Origin: a virus
Virus record (IMG/VR): IMGVR_UViG_3300026455_000065
Location: 1-23,187 of that record
Strand: one strand, 5' to 3'
Length of the DNA: 23,187 nt
Of this stretch, positions 1 through 6,590 are shown in pieces. Position 1 is the first letter of the stretch. Every line of letters starts with the position of its first letter. Position numbers and translations under genes: made by a program. The notes under the pieces are model-generated. The model did not search any database, was not told where the DNA came from, and saw only the letters and a program-made list of their open reading frames with translations.

Positions 1-2247
1 CAATGGATTGTGTGATATTACAAAAATATGCTCGAAATAGTTTTTGATTTTCTTAAAGAATTCACCAACCATCTCCAAGTTCTCATCAGCTATTTTACCA
101 AACACTTCGTCCATAACAACAATATTTGGTTTTGGTAATGATGATACTTTTGTAAGTACACTTCTTAATGCTAAAGAAGATATTGTTCTTTCATACCCAG
201 AACCGGCATTTAATGGTTTAACAACTCTAGTTTCAGAATCAATCATAATAAACTCTAATTCGTTCTTATCGTTTATATTTAATTCTAAAACAAAGTAGCA
301 ACTGTCAGAAAGTAATCTACTCAATTCTTGATTAATGAGTGGTATCATATTTTTCAAAATTGTTTTTGAAATACCATTTTTACCATAGGTCATCAAATAA
401 ACCTTAAATACACCTTGAAGTTCTTCCTCCGCTTTTATCTTTGTTATCAATTCGTTGTAGGTTTTAATTTTTTCCTCCATCGTTGTGATATTGATTTTGT
501 TTCTTTCAATTGTTGAATTTGAAACGCGGATATCAGCATTTACAGTTTCCAATCTAGTTCTTAACGAAAGAAGTTCGGCATCTATTTTTTGATTCTCATC
601 AAGCTTCTTTTTATTATTCTCGTAATTATCTAGCTTAGTTTGTTTAACATTAATCTCCAAATCTTTTTGATCTACTTCAAGCTCGTATCTTGCTTTGCGC
701 AGTTTGTTTCTTTCGTAGTTATCAAACTCAGATTTAAGAGAATCGAAACCACCTGATTGCACTTTCAATTCATCAAGTTCTTTTTCGGTTGAATCAATTT
801 GAGAGCTAATTTCTTCAATCTCTTTCTTTAGGTTTTCAATCTCGTATGTATGGTCAACTTCATCTAAAGCTCGCTTACATGTTGGACATATCTTTCCCTC
901 TTCAAGTTGTTTTATTAACTTTTCCTTTTCTCCTTTGGTATGCTTATATGCAACAATAAGTGAGTACACCTCACCCATTTTCTCTTTTAGGTCTTTGTGC
1001 TCATCTTCACTGTAATATTTGGAAGGTTCTTTCACATCTACAGCTTCTGCGTTTCTTTTGCTTGCTGCTTTTTGTGTGTTTAATTCTTCAATCTCTCGTT
1101 GAAGTGCAACAGGATTTGTTTTAATTAGTTCCTGGTCAATATCATTTGATCTCAAGCCAAGAATATAATCTCTTCTATCTTCTAATTCTTTTAACTTATT
1201 ACCATAGTCGGTCAAAAGATTAGTATGTTCAAATATTTGATCTTTAGAGTTTTCAATACTTTCGTTACTAGCTTCAATATCAACTTCTAATTGTGCAATA
1301 TTATGAGTATTGCTAATTAATTTTCTAGACCAATCATTATAGATTTCTTTACAAATCTCTTCCTTTTGCTTTAGATTTTCTAAACCCAAAAACTTAGTTA
1401 AGATTTGACCTCTCGCTGTTGGCTTAGATTCGATCAATTCTTCTAGATTATAACCAGTAGTTAAAATTGTAGAAAGAAAATCTTCTTGGGTTCCGATCGC
1501 TGATTCAATAAACGTCTCAGTTTCCCTTCTCTGTTCTCCTGTTAAATTCTCAAGCTCACCATCTTCCTTTTCTTTATAGAATTCTAATTCGCTTTTTACA
1601 GAGTATTCGCCGGATCTACCTTTCTTTCTGGTTAATGTTCTGGAGATAACATAATTTTCTCCATCAATTGTTATATGCCCCTTTACAACAACTTCATCGT
1701 CGTCGGTAAATTTATTGAAAACCTCGCCGTTTGTTTTTGTTTTAGTTGTTGTATTAAAGAATAAAAACATTAATAGATCAACACTAGATGTTGACTTACC
1801 ACCAAAGTTTCTAGGATTTGATTCGATAACGCTGATACCATTCAATTCGGTAAAATCAATACTGTTGTTCTTTCCAAAAGAAAGAAAGTTTGAAAACTCA
1901 ACTTTCTTAATGAACCATTTATTGTATCTTACTTTATTCTCATTGATTTTATCAATTTGAGAATTAACACGATTGTCTAATCTATCTAACAGCTCCCACT
2001 TAACATTAACCTTATTCTCAGTTAGAAAATCTTTCATTAATGTTTTTTGATACTGATGGTCTAGTATACTATCAGTAACCTCTAGAGTCTTCAGCTTTGT
2101 GTTTTGCTTTTGACTTAGAGTTTTTGTAACAACTTGCACATGTGTTGTATTGTACTTGTTTTGGAAGTACGTTTTAACACGTTTAATTCTCTCTGGGGTA
2201 AAGTTCTCAGCAACGTCTTCCCACTCAACTTTAATAAAAGGATTCAT
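1..2247 (-). CDS. SbcC/Rad50-like ATPase (T4 gp46 type), 3' end cut by window edge
   Basis: Reading from ATG at 2247 the frame stays open for 749 codons to base 1, so the C-terminus lies outside the window. The protein is the ATPase subunit of a phage recombination nuclease, expected to act with the SbcD/gp47-like protein encoded at 3087-3902 in end resection and recombination-dependent replication. Visible parts: an unusual N-terminal region (residues 1-110), an ABC half-domain from about 111 with a P-loop ending GGKST (K151), a long charged coiled coil, a zinc-hook CPTC (C454, C457), a returning coil, an ABC signature-like NAGSGYERT (680-688), Walker B VVMDEVF (D713, E714) and an H-loop SHN (H746). 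The P-loop lacks the usual first glycine (NPRNFGGKST). The start has no Shine-Dalgarno sequence. The next in-frame Met is residue 71, so most of the extension is coded whichever start is used. Confidence 0.93.
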   Translation of the reverse strand, partial: MNPFIKVEWEDVAENFTPERIKRVKTYFQNKYNTTHVQVVTKTLSQKQNTKLKTLEVTDSILDHQYQKTLMKDFLTENKVNVKWELLDRLDNRVNSQIDKINENKVRYNKWFIKKVEFSNFLSFGKNNSIDFTELNGISVIESNPRNFGGKSTSSVDLLMFLFFNTTTKTKTNGEVFNKFTDDDEVVVKGHITIDGENYVISRTLTRKKGRSGEYSVKSELEFYKEKEDGELENLTGEQRRETETFIESAIGTQEDFLSTILTTGYNLEELIESKPTARGQILTKFLGLENLKQKEEICKEIYNDWSRKLISNTHNIAQLEVDIEASNESIENSKDQIFEHTNLLTDYGNKLKELEDRRDYILGLRSNDIDQELIKTNPVALQREIEELNTQKAASKRNAEAVDVKEPSKYYSEDEHKDLKEKMGEVYSLIVAYKHTKGEKEKLIKQLEEGKICPTCKRALDEVDHTYEIENLKKEIEEISSQIDSTEKELDELKVQSGGFDSLKSEFDNYERNKLRKARYELEVDQKDLEINVKQTKLDNYENNKKKLDENQKIDAELLSLRTRLETVNADIRVSNSTIERNKINITTMEEKIKTYNELITKIKAEEELQGVFKVYLMTYGKNGISKTILKNMIPLINQELSRLLSDSCYFVLELNINDKNELEFIMIDSETRVVKPLNAGSGYERTISSLALRSVLTKVSSLPKPNIVVMDEVFGKIADENLEMVGEFFKKIKNYFEHIFVISHNPL

Positions 2248-2292
2248 ATCTGTTAAAGATAATGTTTTTGATTTAAAATTAAAAATTTTTTC

Positions 2293-2607
2293 TTACTTAA
2301 TTCTGCTTTCTTCGAAAAATTCTACAATACCATTAATTGCCCATACAATTCCACAGGTAAACATTCCATCGAAGAAAACACCAAATAACCAATTAACTTC
2401 TAAAAATCTTGAAGTTAAGCTACCGAGAAGTATTGACATAAAAAAGCCAACCCATGTAGATGTACACATCATGCAACTAATTAGATCACCAAAGAATTTA
2501 GATTTCTTTTTAATCCAAGCTCGTTGGTTTTCAAAAATTGATCCGTAAACTAGAATAGTGGTCATACCGTAACCCATAAATGCCCACAAGATTAAAACTG
2601 ATACCAT
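2293..2607 (-). CDS. Small integral membrane protein with a CxxC motif
   Basis: The 104-residue protein has three strongly hydrophobic stretches (about residues 2-24, 51-68 and 74-95) separated by a basic loop (QRAWIKKKSKF). A CMMC motif (C45, C48) followed by TSTWVGFF lies just before the second segment. A Cys-pair followed by a Trp-containing membrane helix resembles DUF1360-like small membrane proteins, but I hold that loosely. It lies between the repeat protein gene (10-base gap) and the gp46-like gene (45-base gap), in the same operon. A membrane role in a replication operon is not explained by the sequence. Function unknown. Confidence 0.75.
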   Translation of the reverse strand: MVSVLILWAFMGYGMTTILVYGSIFENQRAWIKKKSKFFGDLISCMMCTSTWVGFFMSILLGSLTSRFLEVNWLFGVFFDGMFTCGIVWAINGIVEFFEESRIK

Positions 2608-2617
2608 AATTTAAATT

Positions 2618-3118
2618 TTATTCGTCATATAGATTATTCAAGTCGCTACCCTTTAGATATTTCGCTTTATTCATTTTTTCTAAAGCAGTTGTTATCTTGG
2701 CTAGCTCGTCTTTTAATTTATCATTTTCCAGCTTTAAAGCTTTAACCTCATCATCATTAACAACTACCTTTTCAATAGGTACTTCTTTAATTACTTCTTT
2801 GATGATTACTTGTTTTTCGCCTTTAACTTGTACCGGAACTTCTTTGATAACCTCAACAATTTTCTCAACAGGAACCTCTTTAACCACTTCAACTGTTTTT
2901 ATAACTTCAACAATCTTTTCAACAGGAACTTCCTTGATCACTTCTTTGATCACCTCTACTTCTTTTCCTTTTGCTGTTGTTGGTGTTTCACCATATTTTT
3001 CTATGGTAAATCCTCTTTGAAATATCTTTTTGGCTGTTCCTTCGATGTCTGTAATATTGTTAAGTTCGCAGTACCTTACAAATTCATCATCCAGCGTTAA
3101 CGAGTTCTTCTTTTTCAT
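2618..3118 (-). CDS. Phage protein with VPVEK-type heptad-like repeats and C-terminal coiled coil
   Basis: The 166-residue protein has three parts. Residues 1-50 form a compact polar domain (DEFVRYCELNN, then QRGFTIEKYGETP). Residues 53-120 are a repetitive, alternating Val/Ile-Lys/Glu segment in which KEVP(V/I)EK(I/V)V recurs three times, with shorter variants between. Residues 122-152 look like a coiled coil (LKLENDKLKDEL). The ATG at 3118 lies inside the end of the gp47-like gene, giving a 32-base overlap. I keep this start because the N-terminal segment looks like a folded domain and the overlap suggests translational coupling. Function is unknown. Position between gp47 and gp46 suggests, but does not show, a link to recombination. 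Confidence 0.8.
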   Translation of the reverse strand: MKKKNSLTLDDEFVRYCELNNITDIEGTAKKIFQRGFTIEKYGETPTTAKGKEVEVIKEVIKEVPVEKIVEVIKTVEVVKEVPVEKIVEVIKEVPVQVKGEKQVIIKEVIKEVPIEKVVVNDDEVKALKLENDKLKDELAKITTALEKMNKAKYLKGSDLNNLYDE

Positions 3119-3902
3119 CTTGAATATCGTTTATATCTGAAATGGTAAAATGCATGTATGGTTGATTGTTTGGTAAATCAAAGAAATCATATTTTTTTGT
3201 TACCATATCAAATATCCCATAACCATGATGTTTAACTGTTTCACCAAAGTTTTGTTGAATAAGAGAACCGATCATAATAGCTAATCCACCACCAGGTAGT
3301 TTAAATGTTTGTCTTTTATGTATATCACCGCATAAAAGTAAATCTAAGCCAACAAAGTTTAATCGATCATACCCATCTTCAAATTTAAAGCCGAGATCTG
3401 TAGACATACCTTGTATTGCTCCGTGAAACAAACCAATTTTATAACGACCGTCTGCTTTAAAATCTGGTCTTTCATTGTGTTGGTACAATGAATATACAAC
3501 CCAGTCAACATTTTCATCTTCATACACACCTTTGTCTTTTAGATAAACAATATTTTTATTGTCTATTAATTCTACAACTGGTGTTATACTATCTAATCGC
3601 TGCATATTATTTTCTAAGAAATCGTGGTTTCCCGGAATAATAACAACCTTACCATAACCAGAAAGTTTATTTAAAAACCAACTGGTTAACATTAGTTGTT
3701 CGTTTGAAATATTGATTTTCTGATGTGCAATATCGCCAGCAATAACAATACGAATCTCATCCCATTTAACACCTTCAGATGTCCATTGTGCACTATGTTC
3801 TCTAATTTCTTCAATTAGCTTTTCAAATTGCTCTTTATACAAATCATGTAATTGAATTGTTCTGATGTGTAAATCTGCAATGTGTACAATTTTTTTAATC
3901 AT
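3087..3902 (-). CDS. SbcD/Mre11-like nuclease subunit (T4 gp47 type)
   Basis: The 271-residue protein is a calcineurin-like metallophosphoesterase with the family motifs in order: DLH (D10, H12), GDIAH (D57, H60), GNHDF (N92, H93), LFHG (H160) and GDIHK (D193, H195). These are the two-metal ligands of Mre11/SbcD nucleases, and no key residue is missing. With the SbcC/gp46-like subunit it should form the double-strand-end processing nuclease used in phage recombination. It is shorter than bacterial SbcD and close to phage gp47 size, lacking a long C-terminal capping region. Its ATG is one base downstream of the stop of the PD-(D/E)XK gene, and its own stop lies inside the following gene. This points to a single coupled transcript. 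Confidence 0.95.
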   Translation of the reverse strand: MIKKIVHIADLHIRTIQLHDLYKEQFEKLIEEIREHSAQWTSEGVKWDEIRIVIAGDIAHQKINISNEQLMLTSWFLNKLSGYGKVVIIPGNHDFLENNMQRLDSITPVVELIDNKNIVYLKDKGVYEDENVDWVVYSLYQHNERPDFKADGRYKIGLFHGAIQGMSTDLGFKFEDGYDRLNFVGLDLLLCGDIHKRQTFKLPGGGLAIMIGSLIQQNFGETVKHHGYGIFDMVTKKYDFFDLPNNQPYMHFTISDINDIQDEKEELVNAG

Positions 3903-3903
3903 T

Positions 3904-4665
3904 TTATTTTGAGTTTAACATGTCGATAATCTCTTTTCTCATGTCTGCACATTTGAAAACTTTGTAATTGTCATTACCTTCAAAAAACCAAACGAAATAT
4001 AGATCACCTATCTTTAAGTTTGTGTTCTTTTCGATAATATATTTGTATAGACTTGTTTGAAGGCTATATGTGTTATATTCACATTCATCTAAATGTGAGA
4101 TTGGTCTTTTAAATCTATTTCCATAATCACTCTTCATGTTTATGGCTTTGTTTGTTTTCCAGTCCCAGATTTGAATCTGATTGCTTTTCTTGTTCCAGAA
4201 TAGCTGGTCTACCATTCCACATATACCTAATTCAGCATCGCCAATTACAAATTCGCTTTTTAAAGGTATTAAATTTGCTTTACTATCGTTATAGAATCTA
4301 TCAAATAGTTTTACACATTTGTCATATGCTGGTTTAACAATGTCTTCACCAAATCTATTAACAGCTGGTGATGAATCGTATGGGAAAATTTTATTATTCC
4401 AATGGTTTTCTGCATAATCATGCACTGCGCTTCCTTTGATGGTGCTATAATCTCTTTTGTGGTCCCATTCAGCTAATACCTCTTCTTTTACTAGGCCATG
4501 TTTATTTGCATATCTTTCAGCTTGACCATCGCTGTCAAATTTGTTTTTGAACTTTCCAATAAAAGTGGTCGCAGATGTCAATAATTGATCTTCAATATAA
4601 TAGTGATGTGGCTCATCATGATACTTGATGTGATCAAACTTGTTTAATTCTAATAGTAAATCCAT
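3904..4665 (-). CDS. PD-(D/E)XK superfamily nuclease (RecB/Cas4-like fold)
   Basis: The 253-residue protein shows the signature of RecB-like nucleases: GSAVHDYAE (H82), KSEFVI (E138), GMVDQLF (D153), the core IWDWKT (D168, K170), and YSLQTSLYKY (Q203, Y207), which matches the QxxxY motif. The catalytic set therefore appears intact. No four-cysteine iron-sulfur cluster of the Cas4 or AddB kind is visible, so a plain phage exonuclease-like protein is more likely than Cas4. It sits between primase and gp47 genes with one-base gaps on both sides, implying a role in DNA replication or recombination, possibly end trimming. Substrate and polarity cannot be read from the sequence. Confidence 0.88.
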   Translation of the reverse strand: MDLLLELNKFDHIKYHDEPHHYYIEDQLLTSATTFIGKFKNKFDSDGQAERYANKHGLVKEEVLAEWDHKRDYSTIKGSAVHDYAENHWNNKIFPYDSSPAVNRFGEDIVKPAYDKCVKLFDRFYNDSKANLIPLKSEFVIGDAELGICGMVDQLFWNKKSNQIQIWDWKTNKAINMKSDYGNRFKRPISHLDECEYNTYSLQTSLYKYIIEKNTNLKIGDLYFVWFFEGNDNYKVFKCADMRKEIIDMLNSK

Positions 4666-4666
4666 A

Positions 4667-5605
4667 TTAATCTAATTGTAGTTTTTCTAAATTTTCGAAA
4701 TCGCCTTTTAAATCAGCGATATCTTTGTCTATAGGCATTTTAACGACCCATACTTTACCAAATAACTTGCCCGTGTTTAATTTATGATAAAGTCTTTGTG
4801 CATCTTCCCATGCATCCCCATCCAACACAATAACAATTTCTTTTGCATTTGCATAAAGTTTAGAGTAAAGAAATTCACCCATAACCTTACCTAGCATAGC
4901 AATTGAATTATCAACAAATATACTATCAAACGCGCCTTCAACCAGATAAATTGTTCTATTCCAATCTATTAGGTGTTCATTGAAGATTATTATTTCTTTC
5001 TGAACATCAGGATTCTTATATTTCATCTTGGTCTTAGTTAAGTAAGACCTGGCAACAAAATAATTAAGTTTTCTATTCGCATCATAAGAGGGGATAATAA
5101 TTCTGTTTGCAAATAAACCTTCATAAGCAAACCCAATATTATGTTTTTTAACCATATCATCCGTTATATTTCTACTTTTGATATAGTTGTATGCTTGCCT
5201 GTAATGATGTGTTAGTTTTAGCCCCATGCTCGCTCCTGAAAATGAAATAAATTCATTTGGAAGATTAGCTATTTTAGTGATTTTCTGTGGTTGCTCCACG
5301 TCTTCCGGACGCATTAACTCATAAAACTGAAGTTGCTTTTTTGTCCCATATTTTTTTATGAGCTTATAAAGATTTCCGTGAGTTTCGTGAGTTTCACCAC
5401 AAGACCAGCACTTGTAAACCCCCATTCTATAGTTGATTTCCAAGTTACCTTTACCGTCTCCTTCATCTAAACCCTTAATCTCATACGAACAAACAGGACA
5501 ATCAAAGGATATTTGACCCTTATAGTCATTGTGCATCTTGTAATTTCCAAGAATGTCCTCTAAAAGTTCAACAATTTGATCGAAATCGGTATCAGTTGCG
5601 GTCAT
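4667..5605 (-). CDS. DnaG-type DNA primase (zinc finger plus TOPRIM)
   Basis: The 312-residue protein has an N-terminal zinc-binding domain with CPVC (C36, C39) and CWSC (C66, C69). A linker follows, with an RNA-polymerase-like region containing YIKSRNI and RIIIPSYD. A TOPRIM core then carries LVEGAFDS (E223) and the acidic pair LDGDAWED (D262, D264). This is the architecture of phage primases that make RNA primers at the fork. It lacks the C-terminal helicase-interaction domain of bacterial DnaG and has no helicase fused to it, unlike T7 gp4. It is the first gene after the noncoding gap with the terminator, so it probably leads the DNA-metabolism operon. The leader just upstream is almost pure A/T (TATATTTAAAAT before the ATG). 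Confidence 0.93.
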   Translation of the reverse strand: MTATDTDFDQIVELLEDILGNYKMHNDYKGQISFDCPVCSYEIKGLDEGDGKGNLEINYRMGVYKCWSCGETHETHGNLYKLIKKYGTKKQLQFYELMRPEDVEQPQKITKIANLPNEFISFSGASMGLKLTHHYRQAYNYIKSRNITDDMVKKHNIGFAYEGLFANRIIIPSYDANRKLNYFVARSYLTKTKMKYKNPDVQKEIIIFNEHLIDWNRTIYLVEGAFDSIFVDNSIAMLGKVMGEFLYSKLYANAKEIVIVLDGDAWEDAQRLYHKLNTGKLFGKVWVVKMPIDKDIADLKGDFENLEKLQLD

Positions 5606-5631
5606 ATTTTAAATATAAGTAAAAAAAACCG

Positions 5632-5666
5632 TAAAAAAAAATCCCCAGAGACACCACCCTCTGGGG
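5632..5666 (-). terminator. Intrinsic terminator after the RuvC-like/68-residue genes
   Basis: An 8-bp perfect GC-rich stem (CCCCAGAG/CTCTGGGG, 5643-5650 with 5659-5666) closes an 8-base loop. On the minus strand it is followed by AT and eight T residues, then a second run of eight T. This is a textbook rho-independent terminator for transcripts coming from the virion and RuvC side, and it separates them from the primase operon. Confidence 0.88.
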
Positions 5667-5676
5667 AACCAACCAA

Positions 5677-5696
5677 AATGTAAATAAATTTACATT
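5677..5696. repeat. AT-rich inverted repeat
   Basis: AATGTAAAT and ATTTACATT form a perfect 9-base inverted repeat around a two-base centre. It lies between the promoter-like element and the terminator. It could be an RNA hairpin in the leader or a palindromic binding site for a dimeric repressor. Confidence 0.55.
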
Positions 5697-5712
5697 CCCG
5701 CCTACATTATTA

Positions 5713-5741
5713 AATATAACACAAATAAAGTTCTTTATCAA
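5713..5741 (-). promoter_or_regulatory. Sigma70-like promoter, TTGATA-N17-TATATT
   Basis: On the minus strand TTGATA (5741-5736) and TATATT (5718-5713) are separated by exactly 17 bases. Each hexamer matches the E. coli sigma70 consensus at five of six positions. The -35 box overlaps the stop codon of the 68-residue gene. It lies upstream of the terminator hairpin, so any transcript would meet that hairpin before reaching the primase. Bacteroidota sigma factors prefer TAnnTTTG, which I do not see here, so the match could be chance in AT-rich DNA. Confidence 0.4.
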
Positions 5742-5944
5742 ACATTAGTTGCCATTTTTTCTTTAGTCTTCTTTTCTTTGATAATTCCAACAGGATAATA
5801 AGTAATTTGATCAATAGTAATTGAGTTTATTTTATATCCAGTGTTTGGGTTTGTAACATTAATTCTTTTACTAATACTAGTATCATAGATAACATTTTCA
5901 AGTACCACTTTGCCGTCGACCATTCTTTTAATTGTTTTTTCCAT
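5738..5944 (-). CDS. Small hypothetical phage protein
   Basis: The 68-residue protein starts at ATG 5944, four bases after the stop of the RuvC-like gene, and is read in the same direction. It is polar, with a Lys-rich tail (KEKKTKEK), short beta-prone stretches (KVVLENVIYD, KINSITIDQITYYPVG) and no cysteines, signal peptide or membrane segment. I do not recognise a family. Tight spacing to the resolvase and the terminator just downstream make it the last gene of that unit. It may be a small DNA- or RNA-associated protein given its basic charge, but that is a guess. Confidence 0.6.
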   Translation of the reverse strand: MEKTIKRMVDGKVVLENVIYDTSISKRINVTNPNTGYKINSITIDQITYYPVGIIKEKKTKEKMATNV

Positions 5945-5948
5945 TTTT

Positions 5949-6551
5949 TTAATCGTTTTCTTTTATCATGTTTATATATCCTATAACAGCCGTTGCGGCG
6001 TCAGCCATATCATAGTTCTCTTTCTTTAAATTACCTGTTTTACCATATAACCATTTTACCTCTGTACATACTGCATTAACGTGTTCCCAGATAACGTGTT
6101 TTTTATCAATGTCTTTTGGATATCCACCGAATAATACGTTCTTACCTTTACCGTTGTCACCAACTAAATCTGGAAATGCAAACTTTCTAGCGTTGTATGT
6201 TGAAATAAATGTTGGTACAATCTCTAATACATCATATACTGCTTTGCAGATCATAGTATTATAGCGAAGTAACGTACCTACTGTGTAGATGTTATTGGAA
6301 TTTAATAATGGCTCTTCAATAATAACTTTTACAATACCTAGATTCTTATATGCTTCTAGATGTTTTTTAAAAGCGTCTGCCTTTTTTATTAATTCTTCTA
6401 ATTTATCTTCTGGTTGTGGTTTTATCTTGGGGGAAAAATGTGTTAATTCCAATAACTTTTTTCCGGTTAGGTCAAATAAAGCCCAGCCAATTGTCTTGGT
6501 TGAAATATCTAAACCAAGAATCTTCGATTTGTTTTTGAATTTAAGGTCCAT
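5949..6551 (-). CDS. RuvC-like Holliday-junction resolvase / RNase H-fold nuclease
   Basis: The 200-residue protein begins with a clear RNase H-fold first strand, ILGLDISTKTIGWAL, with catalytic D15. KVIIEEPL supplies the second acidic position (E79/E80), and YDMADAATAVIGY supplies D181 and D184. This is the four-acid layout of RuvC-type nucleases. Length is close to the bacterial RuvC norm of about 170-180 residues. In phages such proteins resolve branched DNA before packaging, and here the gene follows the virion block and precedes the terminator, so late expression is likely. A few phage RuvC-like proteins have other roles, so resolvase is the likely rather than certain function. Confidence 0.87.
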   Translation of the reverse strand: MDLKFKNKSKILGLDISTKTIGWALFDLTGKKLLELTHFSPKIKPQPEDKLEELIKKADAFKKHLEAYKNLGIVKVIIEEPLLNSNNIYTVGTLLRYNTMICKAVYDVLEIVPTFISTYNARKFAFPDLVGDNGKGKNVLFGGYPKDIDKKHVIWEHVNAVCTEVKWLYGKTGNLKKENYDMADAATAVIGYINMIKEND

Positions 6552-6590
6552 AAAACAAATAATAAGAAAAAATAAATCTATAGTAAAGTC

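Larger units (their letters stand above)
5606..5737 (-). ncRNA. Candidate small RNA or attenuated leader in the primase-upstream gap
   Basis: This 132-base noncoding gap holds a promoter-like pair, an AT-rich hairpin and an intrinsic terminator, in that order on the minus strand. A transcript beginning near 5706 and stopping in the T-tract near 5633 would be about 75 nt with two hairpins and no open frame. It could be a free small RNA, or the leader of the primase mRNA with the terminator acting as an attenuator. The sequence alone cannot separate these, and the promoter match is to the E. coli consensus rather than the Bacteroidota one. Confidence 0.35.

Noticed and set aside
2150-2548. A 132-codon plus-strand open frame
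   Set aside because: It overlaps the start of the gp46-like gene and the membrane-protein gene on the other strand, both of which have clear protein features; the plus-strand product has none.
3904-4665. Cas4
   Set aside because: The nuclease motifs fit the wider RecB-like family, but no iron-sulfur Cys set or CRISPR context is present.
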